Positions 15,138 through 21,908 of a stretch of DNA of 64,000 nucleotides are shown piece after piece. The notes beneath the pieces are model-generated. The model saw only the letters and a program-made list of their open reading frames with translations. It was not told the DNA's origin and did no database searches. Location of the stretch: positions 62,001-126,000 of the forward strand of contig CAZNWJ010000006.1 of NCBI GenBank assembly GCA_964576925.1, written 5' to 3'. Origin of the DNA: JADJGC01 sp964576925. Its GTDB lineage: Bacteria > Zixibacteria > MSB-5A5 > CAIYYT01. The first letter of the stretch is position 1, and every line of letters starts with the position of its first letter. The position numbers and the translations under genes were made by a program.

Positions 15138-16136
15138 ATGTCAGTGATTCATACCGCGCTAGACAATTTTCTTCAAGCAGAACTTACGCTCAGCACATGG
15201 CAGATCACACAAGGTTCCAAGAGTCACTTGTATATTCGAAGTTTGCTCGGCAATAAGTGGACCCAGGATCCAACATTTCCTAGACTGATTGATGGCGACT
15301 TCTTAAGTGGGTCGTATGCCAGAGGAACGAAAATTTTTCCACTGGACGACATTGACGTCATGATGGTTATCGATGGCGCTGGACTCTACGCGATTCGCAA
15401 AGGGGAGACAATTAATGCTGAAGTTCGTGGCTCAAGCCACGGTATCAACCCTGTGATGCAGCACCTCAATGTTAACGGGCTTCTTAGTTCTCGAAAAGTC
15501 ATTGAACTGTTCTGTGATGCGCTTCGACAATCACACCCGAACTCGAAAGTCAAACCAAGTGGGCAAGCAGTCAACGTTCAGCTCGCAAATGGATTGGGTA
15601 TTGACGTGGTACCATGTTTTCACATTATTCCGCGAAACCTGGAACGTGAGTTCTACTATATCCCGATTGGGGGAACAAGTGACTACTGGTTGACTACCAA
15701 TCCAAAGATCGATGCAGAAATAACCGAGGGGTTTGATTTGACGCACGACGGGAAGTTCAAGGGATTGGTTCGCTTGGTAAAACATTGGAACAAAGTCTTC
15801 AATGCGGGCAGACTCCGTTCTTATCATCTGGAGACGCTTACGTGGTGGGCATTTCAGGACTTCGCTGGACAAATTACCCAATTTGACATTGCCCTTCTAC
15901 ATTTCTTCCGCAGGGCGCAGACGTTGTTGGCCGTACCTTGTCCTGACGCGACGCAACTCGGCGAACCAGTCGATGGATATCTGATGGACGTTGATCGTCA
16001 GACGAGTCTACAAAAAATCGCGGAAACCATAGACTTGCTCTTCAAGGCAGGCTATCTATTTGGAAGCACGAACGAAGCGACGAAACTGCACGCATGGAAA
16101 TTGCTTCTTGGAGAGCAGATTAAGACAGCTGCATAA
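15138..16136 (+). CDS. cdnX: CBASS cyclic-oligonucleotide synthase (CD-NTase, SMODS family)
   Basis: A 332-residue nucleotidyltransferase of the cGAS/DncV-like group. The active site is complete: G58-S59 in GSYARGT, the acidic pair in DDIDVMM (Asp71, Asp73) and a third acid in GLGIDVVPCF (about 156). The C-terminal helical region carries the substrate-binding layer of the SMODS/OAS fold. These enzymes make a cyclic di- or trinucleotide on phage infection; the exact product cannot be read here. The stop (16134-16136) is followed directly by the effector ATG, so the pair is an operon. AGGGAG before ATG 15138 supports the start. Symbol is generic, as the clade is not determined. Confidence 0.88.
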   Translation: MSVIHTALDNFLQAELTLSTWQITQGSKSHLYIRSLLGNKWTQDPTFPRLIDGDFLSGSYARGTKIFPLDDIDVMMVIDGAGLYAIRKGETINAEVRGSSHGINPVMQHLNVNGLLSSRKVIELFCDALRQSHPNSKVKPSGQAVNVQLANGLGIDVVPCFHIIPRNLEREFYYIPIGGTSDYWLTTNPKIDAEITEGFDLTHDGKFKGLVRLVKHWNKVFNAGRLRSYHLETLTWWAFQDFAGQITQFDIALLHFFRRAQTLLAVPCPDATQLGEPVDGYLMDVDRQTSLQKIAETIDLLFKAGYLFGSTNEATKLHAWKLLLGEQIKTAA

Positions 16137-16982
16137 ATGACCATATCTGAAACAACGCGACAGGGTCTGGAACTCCGTAGTCTATCGAAGTTATTGTTTG
16201 ACCGTGCAGTTCTGCAATGGTACACAGCTATCAGCCTTGAAATTGTTGCTGGTTTGATTCCTCTCATCACAATCCTGACTACTTTTTCGTTGCGCGGGGA
16301 AGTAATCATTGCCTTTACGGGCGCTTTTGTTCTCGCCACGGCTTTCTATCTAAAGATACTGTTTGAGAGGACATACGATAGCGCAGAATCCATGCGCCGA
16401 CAGTCTGTATTCAATGAAGCTCTTGGCTGGTCCATATCAAAGACTCAGTTTAGTGAGTGGCGACGGATCGCTGGCGATCGCTTGTTGCGTAAGTTAGTAA
16501 GTAATGGAGAAGACCTTGAATATTTTGCATCCCGGCAGGATGTTGGTCCACGCAGGCTCTTCGAAATGACGCAAGAGTCAGCGTTCTGGACACGTCATTT
16601 GTATCGGGGTTTGGAGAAATATGTTTGGTTTGGTTTTACCGCAGCGACGGCTTTACTTATTGCCGCATTGACCATTGCCGCAGCAGCGTCGTTGCCGGAA
16701 AGCGTCGCATTGAGCATCGTATATGCAGTTTATCTTATCCTGCCTCTTGTTCTCACTGTGAACCTCTTGAATTGGGGAATTCGACTTCATAGACTTGCGG
16801 AGACAATAGAAGGGATTGAAAAAGATCTTGAGAGGATGGAAGCCGAAAGCAATTGCAATGAACCACAAGTCTTGAGACTTGTTGATGAATATAACTGTCA
16901 ACTTACAGCAGGTTTTCCAATTCCAGGGTGGTTTTACCAGAGGATGCGTAACAGAATCAATTTGCTTTGGGATAAGCGTTGA
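16137..16982 (+). CDS. S-4TM-type membrane effector of CBASS
   Basis: A 281-residue protein with four predicted membrane helices in two pairs. The first pair is at about 32-76 (ISLEIVAGLIPLITILTTF, VIIAFTGAFVLATAFYL); the second is at about 160-210 (WFGFTAATALLIAALTIAAA, ALSIVYAVYLILPLVLTVNL). A cytoplasmic stretch with LYRGLEKYVW lies between them. This is the layout of S-4TM/SLATT pore-forming effectors, which open on binding the cyclic nucleotide and kill the infected cell. It abuts the synthase gene without a gap. With no cap2/cap3 genes, this is a minimal type I CBASS. Distinguishing S-4TM from SLATT would need a profile search. Confidence 0.82.
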   Translation: MTISETTRQGLELRSLSKLLFDRAVLQWYTAISLEIVAGLIPLITILTTFSLRGEVIIAFTGAFVLATAFYLKILFERTYDSAESMRRQSVFNEALGWSISKTQFSEWRRIAGDRLLRKLVSNGEDLEYFASRQDVGPRRLFEMTQESAFWTRHLYRGLEKYVWFGFTAATALLIAALTIAAAASLPESVALSIVYAVYLILPLVLTVNLLNWGIRLHRLAETIEGIEKDLERMEAESNCNEPQVLRLVDEYNCQLTAGFPIPGWFYQRMRNRINLLWDKR

Positions 16983-16998
16983 GAGCTCAGGCATCCAA

Positions 16999-17340
16999 AT
17001 GAACTCAATGGAGTCTTTCTCCTCCGCTTACCCCAACTCCCTTCGTTACTACCGTCGCCGACTTTGTCTGCAAATGAAGGATGTGGCCACCATGGTCGGG
17101 TGCTACAATAGTTCAGTGCTGGGAACGTGGGAGCGCGGGTCGAAGACTCCCTGCCTTGATAACGCACTCGCGCTATCGGCCGCGTTAGGTTGTCCCGTGG
17201 AAATCCTCTTCCTCGAACGGTTCAAAAGCATTCGCGCCGGCGTCCACCAGCGTATGGCCACGTTGCCAGCCAAGCGCTATGCCAACCTGCAGTGGCTCTC
17301 GATTGGCGATGGTCAACCAACGCCGGCGTACCGGGAGTAA
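16999..17340 (+). CDS. XRE-type helix-turn-helix regulator
   Basis: A 113-residue protein with a Cro/C1-type domain: SLRYYRRRLCLQMKDVATMV, then GCYNSSVLGTWERGSKTP and LALSAALGCPVEILF. It resembles the regulator at 19904-20182 (shared PNS-RYYRRR start and PxEILFL end), forming a second XRE subfamily beside the repeat-borne ones. I chose ATG 16999 (ATG 17008 is also possible); the open frame extends upstream into the effector gene but in another frame. It follows the effector by 16 bp and may be co-transcribed with CBASS. A role in controlling the operon or the recombinase is inference. Confidence 0.72.
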   Translation: MNSMESFSSAYPNSLRYYRRRLCLQMKDVATMVGCYNSSVLGTWERGSKTPCLDNALALSAALGCPVEILFLERFKSIRAGVHQRMATLPAKRYANLQWLSIGDGQPTPAYRE

Positions 17341-17434
17341 TCCACCGTCACTTTTTGGCTGTACGAAGGCATTTTTGCCCGAATGACTCTTGTGTTATCC
17401 ACAGATACAGAGGAATATAAGTACTTTTCGACAA

Positions 17435-17464
17435 TTGAACCCTCCAGAGTGCCCCTGGTACGCT
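17435..17464 (+). promoter_or_regulatory. Promoter of XRE gene C
   Basis: TTGAAC (17435-17440), 18-bp spacer, TACGCT (17459-17464), about four bases of leader to ATG 17475. Confidence 0.68.
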
Positions 17465-17474
17465 GCTTTGTGCT

Positions 17475-17708
17475 ATGCGACCAAGCTCCCATCCGCTCTA
17501 CCACTACCGCATTGCCCATCAGTTGACCCGTACGGCTCTTGCTAGCCGTGTCGGCTGCTCGGCACGATCCTTGTACCGCTGGGAGCATGGGGTTGTGCAT
17601 CCACACCTGACATGGGCAGTCCGGGCGAGCGCGATCACCGGTCTCTCCTTGGATACGCTGTTTGGAAGTAATAGCGAGTCACGTCGCATTTGCCGTCGCC
17701 ACATCTGA
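17475..17708 (+). CDS. Small XRE-type helix-turn-helix regulator (repeat C copy)
   Basis: A 77-residue paralogue of the protein at 13671-13910. The helix-turn-helix LTRTALASRVGCSARSLYRW is followed by the same WEHGVVHPHL and SLDTLFGS. The nucleotide match to copy B is strongest over the second half of the domain and keeps third-position changes, so both copies look functional. Its last 30 bp overlap the convergent serine recombinase stop. It probably regulates recombinase or cassette promoters, since the same promoter block lies in front of each copy. Targets are unknown. Confidence 0.75.
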   Translation: MRPSSHPLYHYRIAHQLTRTALASRVGCSARSLYRWEHGVVHPHLTWAVRASAITGLSLDTLFGSNSESRRICRRHI

Positions 17709-19394
17709 TAGAGAAAATTTCCGGTGTTGGTTTGCCGGACGAGTAGAAAATTTTCGCACTGCCGCCAGTGTCTGCTTGAACGTGGGGCGACCGGGGTTCA
17801 ACAGGAAAAAGGTTCGAACATCCTTCACCAGGGTGAACCAGCTCGAAATACCAGCCCTGACAGGGGCTGCAACCGCTTTAGGCAAAGCACAACTTCGTGG
17901 TTCGAACTTCAGTTTTTGAACCTCATGGGAGAGAAGTGCGTTCTGGATCAACTTGAACGGTTTTTCCGGCTGAATGCTGAGGATTCCGTCCTTTAGGGAA
18001 AGGTTCGAACCGCAGTGCCGGAGAATTGCTCGTTTCTGTTCCAGCGAGCCGTTATCAAACTGCTCTTGCGCTTTGGAGGCAAATTCGAACGCGTCTTCAC
18101 ACGAACGGAAGACGTGGTCAAAACGACTGTCATTGTCTTCAAGCAATTCTCTCAATCGTACCCGCTCCGATTCCAGGTCGTTCTTCTTCGCCAAATATTC
18201 GTCATCACTTAGGATTTTTCGCAATCGCAAGCCGAGTAGTTCGGTGATTTCGAATTGGCAGGACTCATACCGATGGTGAAGTGCTTTCAATGCCTTGCGG
18301 CCTTTTTCACTTTCCTCGTCGTGGAGCTCGCGAAGAACTACAAGCGTCCAGTCTCGGAGCTTCTTGCTGATGGTTAAGGAGCGCAGGAAGCTGGAAATTT
18401 GCTTTTCAAGCACGGCACGTTCAATAACTTTTTGTGAGCAGCGGACTGTGCGCTTTCGTCGGGTGCAATGGTAATAGACATACTTGTATCCATACCTTCG
18501 ATTCGTCTTGTGTTCAGCCGTGATTGCTGCACCGCACTCGCCGCACGTAATAAGACCGGTAAAGGCGAACGTGTACTCCTGTGGTCGGGGCCGGCTGGCC
18601 AACCCAAGGATCTCCTGCACGCGATCAAATTCGGCCTTTGTAATCATTGGCTTCTGCGACCCTGGAAAGAGCTCCTTGCTATACCGAATCGCTCCGTAGT
18701 AGAACGGATTTGTCAGAATACCGTAGATCGTTGAATATTGCACCGGTCCGCCACCGTATCGCGAAAATCGCCGTGTTCGCAACCCAAGCTGATTTGTTGC
18801 TACCTCAAGCACACCCATTGGGGTATACGTTCCGGTGAGCATAAGATCCCACATCTTGCGAACCAGGAGAAATCGTTCCGGATCAGGAATGACCGTTCGG
18901 GAATTGCGGTCATTCAAGTATCCCAGAGGCGGCACGCCAGGCATCCAGCCTGCCGCAATCTTAGCGCGAAGTCCCCGCTTCACATTGTCGGCCAAGTCAT
19001 CCACGTATTTTTTAGCAATTCCAAACTCCATTTGTAGCCAGAACTTATCGTTGCCGGTGTTCGAAAATCTTCGCTGTGGCGTATGAATAATGTTGAGATG
19101 CCCTTCTTCCATCGCCCAAATGAGCGCACCGCCATCGACAGGGTTTCGCGCCAGCCGGTCAAGCTTCCAACAGATAATGCCGTCAAGATCACCCTTCTGC
19201 ACCTTACGGATAAGTTGCGTGAACACCGGCCGACCCGGAGCTTTGGCAGATTTCGATTCGGTATAGACAGCACAAACCGCAAGACCATCTTTCCGGGCGA
19301 AGTCTTGCAGTTCACGAACTTGTGAATCAATTGACAGAACCTGTCTGTCCTCGGATTCACTCGACTTCCGTGCGTAGATCGCGATTTTCGACAT
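17679..19394 (-). CDS. Large serine recombinase
   Basis: A 571-residue site-specific recombinase. The N-terminal resolvase domain starts MSKIAIYARKS with nucleophile Ser11 and has the Arg motif WKLDRLARN. The recombinase DNA-binding domain follows (about 170-270, PLGYLNDRN). Then come a zinc ribbon (LITCGECGAAIT ... YYHCTRR ... CSQK) and a helical coiled-coil part (about 370-480). The start at MSKIAIYARK is set by family conservation; the frame continues upstream without it. The last 53 or so residues (from SSWFTLVKDVRTFF) are encoded inside cassette repeat C, across the putative crossover palindrome. It likely integrates and excises the cassette-bearing element. Confidence 0.88.
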   Translation of the reverse strand: MSKIAIYARKSSESEDRQVLSIDSQVRELQDFARKDGLAVCAVYTESKSAKAPGRPVFTQLIRKVQKGDLDGIICWKLDRLARNPVDGGALIWAMEEGHLNIIHTPQRRFSNTGNDKFWLQMEFGIAKKYVDDLADNVKRGLRAKIAAGWMPGVPPLGYLNDRNSRTVIPDPERFLLVRKMWDLMLTGTYTPMGVLEVATNQLGLRTRRFSRYGGGPVQYSTIYGILTNPFYYGAIRYSKELFPGSQKPMITKAEFDRVQEILGLASRPRPQEYTFAFTGLITCGECGAAITAEHKTNRRYGYKYVYYHCTRRKRTVRCSQKVIERAVLEKQISSFLRSLTISKKLRDWTLVVLRELHDEESEKGRKALKALHHRYESCQFEITELLGLRLRKILSDDEYLAKKNDLESERVRLRELLEDNDSRFDHVFRSCEDAFEFASKAQEQFDNGSLEQKRAILRHCGSNLSLKDGILSIQPEKPFKLIQNALLSHEVQKLKFEPRSCALPKAVAAPVRAGISSWFTLVKDVRTFFLLNPGRPTFKQTLAAVRKFSTRPANQHRKFSLSDVATANAT

Positions 19395-19450
19395 GGGAGA
19401 TTGTGGTAAGTAGTCTAACTGTACCAAGCAGGCAGCCGAAGAGACAACTT

Positions 19451-19621
19451 CTAAGATGTTCGAGCCTTTTCGTCGTCGCCAGGCGATTCGTGGAGTAACA
19501 GCCGGAAGAGATTTGTCAGCCGGAGAGCCATTGCCCACGCTTCTTTGTCGTTCAATTCACGGCGAAATTCCTGCTTGTAGATGCTCTTCAGCTGATCGAT
19601 ATGGTGTTGCTGAAGTGGCAT
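19451..19621 (-). CDS. Small helical protein upstream of the recombinase
   Basis: 56 residues, MPLQQHHIDQLKSIYKQEF followed by LNDKEAWAMALRLTNLFRLLL. The pattern (L..IY..EFG.ELSD.EA...G..L..LF..L) is, as I recall, a widespread uncharacterised family in Patescibacteria, often beside mobile-element genes. It ends 56 bp before the recombinase start on the same strand and is probably co-transcribed. No catalytic motif is visible; it could be a small accessory or DNA-associated factor. The frame is open upstream of ATG 19621, but the family start fits here. Confidence 0.6.
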   Translation of the reverse strand: MPLQQHHIDQLKSIYKQEFRRELNDKEAWAMALRLTNLFRLLLHESPGDDEKARTS

Positions 19622-19824
19622 AGTCAGCACAGTATGGAGGATTGAACACTTCTGAAAAGTGAGGAATATCACCTAAAAGGAACTTCGGGGTGTGGATAAC
19701 CCGAATTGGGTACGATTTCCGAAGGTACCGGAAGTTTGCCGGTACTTTGATTTGAACCGACAGGGTTCGGTTACTCTTCGGCGGCGAAGCCGGAACTGCA
19801 TTTTTGCGAACAGTTCCTCCCTGA

Positions 19825-19882
19825 TGTCCACAGTAACAAGTTCTTTTCGACAATTGAAGGGGTTTTGTCATGGGATTACGCT
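19825..19882 (+). promoter_or_regulatory. Shared promoter block, copy D, for the XRE gene at 19904
   Basis: TGTCCACAG (19825-19833), TTCGACAATTGAAG with -35 TTGAAG (19854-19859), 17-bp spacer, TACGCT (19877-19882). It repeats the block seen in repeats B and C without the rest of the repeat. It places the transcript start after ATG 19865, so the XRE gene should start at 19904. Confidence 0.68.
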
Positions 19883-19903
19883 AATTTTGCACTCTTAAGA
19901 TCC

Positions 19904-20182
19904 ATGCTACGTCCCATAAACAACCGCGTTCCGAACAGTATCCGATATTACCGGCGTCGTGCCAATATGCGGCTCTTTGAGTTGGCACACTACGTCGGAA
20001 TTTCGAGTCCGGCAAACCTGGCGAATTGGGAAATGGGCAGGAAGATGCCATCAGCCGACAATCTATTGAAACTTTCCGCGGTGCTCATGGTGCCACCGGA
20101 AATTCTCTTTCTCGGTCGCCTGAAACAACTCCGTGAACAAATCAAAGCTCGCAAAGATCAACCAATAAAAAGACCACTATGA
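19904..20182 (+). CDS. XRE-type helix-turn-helix regulator of the integrative element
   Basis: A 92-residue Cro/C1-type regulator: NSIRYYRRRANMRLFELAHY, then SPANLANWEMGRKMPSADN and VPPEILFLGRL. It is related to the regulator at 16999-17340. ATG 19904 is preferred over 19865 because the promoter -10 box lies at 19877-19882. Its stop overlaps the next start (ATGA at 20179-20182), so it is the first gene of an operon that continues with 20179, 20408 and 20910. It probably autoregulates the element's transfer or replication genes. Confidence 0.75.
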   Translation: MLRPINNRVPNSIRYYRRRANMRLFELAHYVGISSPANLANWEMGRKMPSADNLLKLSAVLMVPPEILFLGRLKQLREQIKARKDQPIKRPL

Positions 20183-20436
20183 GCACGAACCTCCCGATTC
20201 CATTCGTTCCGAAAAGCGCTGCAGATGCCCTGGCGCTCCAGATCGCGCAGTCGTTCGATGACGAAGAGCGATTGCCTAGTTATCGGCGTGCGTGTGCCAC
20301 TCATAATCAGAGTGTGGTCTATCGGGCATATCGTGAAGCACTGCAGGTCCCGGCAGAGAAGGTGCGAAAGTCGCGACGCGCCATTTTCTTCTTCATCCTG
20401 CACACCTATGAAGACGAGAATAGTGCTCGGCATTGA
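20179..20436 (+). CDS. Small conserved element protein, unknown function
   Basis: 85 residues with two recognisable stretches: LALQIAQSFDDEERLPSYRR and VYRAYREALQVPAEKVRKSR. This AxxIAxxLxDxxxLxxY ... VPxEKIxKSRxALF pattern recurs, as I remember, in small proteins of Patescibacteria mobile elements next to XRE regulators. It overlaps the XRE gene by ATGA and the RuvC-like gene by 29 bp. The helical make-up suggests a DNA-associated or adaptor protein. I cannot assign a function. Confidence 0.6.
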   Translation: MSTNLPIPFVPKSAADALALQIAQSFDDEERLPSYRRACATHNQSVVYRAYREALQVPAEKVRKSRRAIFFFILHTYEDENSARH

Positions 20437-20932
20437 CTATGGTACGCGTGAATTTGGCTACGCCTTCTTCCACGACGGCCGCCTACAGGATTGGAACGTC
20501 AAGTCGTTGCGCCGGACATCACCTCGACGAGATCGACTAATTGTCCTCCGACAAGCATTCACAAGATTATTGATTAATACCCAGCCAGGGGTGATGGCCA
20601 TGACAAGACACGAAACTGCCCACAACGACAAGCTGCAGATTATGCCAAAAGTCGACACGATTATGAAATCCATCGCCGCCGAGCGCAGCATAGCAGTTCA
20701 TCAGTTTGACCCGGTGACTGTCAAGAAGGCTGTTACCGGCGACTCCAAAGCGACGAAGCGTATGGAAGCGAAGGGCGTCGTCGCACTCTTTCCGGAAGTC
20801 CGGCTGTATCTCAACGATGCAGGCTGGCGAGAGCGCTACTTGCAGAGAATGTTCGGGGCGATTGCTGTCGGATCCACCTATTTCACTATCTTCGAGAACC
20901 CGCCAGACCATGAGCAACCTAACCTGCAGTAA
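20408..20932 (+). CDS. RuvC-like Holliday junction nuclease
   Basis: A 174-residue protein of the RNase H/RuvC fold. The first strand reads VLGIDYGTREFGYAFF with the leading catalytic Asp. A middle acid lies in TRHETAHND, and VKKAVTGDSKATKRM matches the RuvC region that is usually VKKAVTGxGxAxK. RuvC-type enzymes resolve branched DNA; element-borne copies help resolve replication or transfer intermediates. The start ATG 20408 overlaps the previous gene by 29 bp, and the stop lies inside the next gene's start region (20910). The fold is clear, but it differs enough from housekeeping RuvC that the exact substrate is uncertain. Confidence 0.72.
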   Translation: MKTRIVLGIDYGTREFGYAFFHDGRLQDWNVKSLRRTSPRRDRLIVLRQAFTRLLINTQPGVMAMTRHETAHNDKLQIMPKVDTIMKSIAAERSIAVHQFDPVTVKKAVTGDSKATKRMEAKGVVALFPEVRLYLNDAGWRERYLQRMFGAIAVGSTYFTIFENPPDHEQPNLQ

Positions 20933-21908
20933 GCGGACGCGGACAACACGACGGCCGGTTGCAATTACGATTCGCGATCGGGCAATGCTACTTGCTCTAG
21001 TTGAATTTCGCGTGCTTTCAACAGAGCAGATCCGCTGGTTGTTCTTTCCTTCAATCCATCGCACGCGGAAACGGCTGTACTTGCTATGGCGCCACGGTTT
21101 CCTGCGACGAGCTACTCGCCCGACCCGAATAGGGGAAGGGTCGGCGCAATTCCTGTACGCGCTTTCGGCCAAAGGGCGGCGACTCGTTGGCGACCAGAGC
21201 CTGCGACTCCGGCCGCAGTTGATCGACCCCCTCAAATTCAGTGAACACAGCGAGTTTATCAACAACCTTCACATTTGTCTGTTGCTCGTCGAGCGTGCCG
21301 CCGATGACCTCGCCGTCCGTAAGTGGGAGCAGGGTGCCAAGCTCAAGATGTATGGCACCGCGACGTCAGCGGCTATTTCAACAGCAGTGCCGATTATTCC
21401 GGACGCGATGTTCATATTAGCGTGCAGGGGCCGGGACTATTGCTTCTTTGTCGAAGTTGACCGTGGCCATACTGATCTCGGCCGAATTGAGAGAAAGTGC
21501 GCCGACTATTCTTGGTTATGGCGGCAGAAAGTCCCGCAGCGTCGGTTTGGCATTCGGTCGTTTCGTGTACTCTACCTGACAACTGGCGGAAGACGGCTTG
21601 TCCATGTCATGGAAAAGATCAGGGAGCAACAACGAAACTCCTCTTGCCCGGATTTGATCGCCGGTGTGACCGGTGATGCCGTATCGCTTCAAGAACCTCA
21701 GAAGCTTTTTTCAATGGCATGGCGGACAGTTGCTCCTTCAGGAGACATTGTTTCGAGCTGCCCGCTGCCAAGCCCTTCCTTTGTCCGCTCCCGCCAGCGC
21801 CCTGAACACCACTTGTGCGCTGACCAGAATCCTGATGCTAGCTGTAAGGAGACTCCGGGCCCGGTGGATGAGGGCAGCCCTCGTCTGCCGAGTAGCGGGA
21901 GCGGATAG
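20910..21908 (+). CDS. Replication-relaxation family protein (first copy)
   Basis: 332 residues. The N-terminal winged helix (ITIRDRAMLLALVEFRVLSTEQI, then LYLLWRHGFLRR and FLYALSAKGRRLV) and the middle segment with IPDAMF and FFVEVDRGH match the replication-relaxation family, found on plasmids and integrative elements. These proteins are thought to bind origins or relax DNA; activity is poorly defined. The EVDRG segment recalls PD-(D/E)XK-like cores. It overlaps the RuvC-like gene by 23 bp. The last 60 residues are Ser/Pro-rich and unlike the family, so the natural end may have been altered by a frameshift. A second, longer relative lies at 22526-23638. Confidence 0.72.
   Translation: MSNLTCSKRTRTTRRPVAITIRDRAMLLALVEFRVLSTEQIRWLFFPSIHRTRKRLYLLWRHGFLRRATRPTRIGEGSAQFLYALSAKGRRLVGDQSLRLRPQLIDPLKFSEHSEFINNLHICLLLVERAADDLAVRKWEQGAKLKMYGTATSAAISTAVPIIPDAMFILACRGRDYCFFVEVDRGHTDLGRIERKCADYSWLWRQKVPQRRFGIRSFRVLYLTTGGRRLVHVMEKIREQQRNSSCPDLIAGVTGDAVSLQEPQKLFSMAWRTVAPSGDIVSSCPLPSPSFVRSRQRPEHHLCADQNPDASCKETPGPVDEGSPRLPSSGSG

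Larger units (their letters stand above)
17395..17840 (+). repeat. Cassette repeat C (446 bp, joined to the serine recombinase gene)
   Basis: It has the same order as repeat B: TTATCCACAG, promoter, XRE gene and palindrome TTCACCAGGGTGAA (17824-17837). Just right of the palindrome the sequence departs from A and B and enters the recombinase body on the minus strand. The recombinase's last 50 or so codons therefore lie inside the repeat. Confidence 0.88.

Noticed and set aside
9800..17840. Cassette repeats as a CRISPR array or insertion-sequence ends
   Set aside because: The copies are hundreds of bases long and kilobases apart, carry a gene, lack terminal inverted repeats and transposase, and differ in length.
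20910..21908. Treating the Pro/Ser-rich end of the first replication-relaxation protein as a separate domain
   Set aside because: It shows no fold signature; the simplest reading is a shifted or decayed C-terminus.
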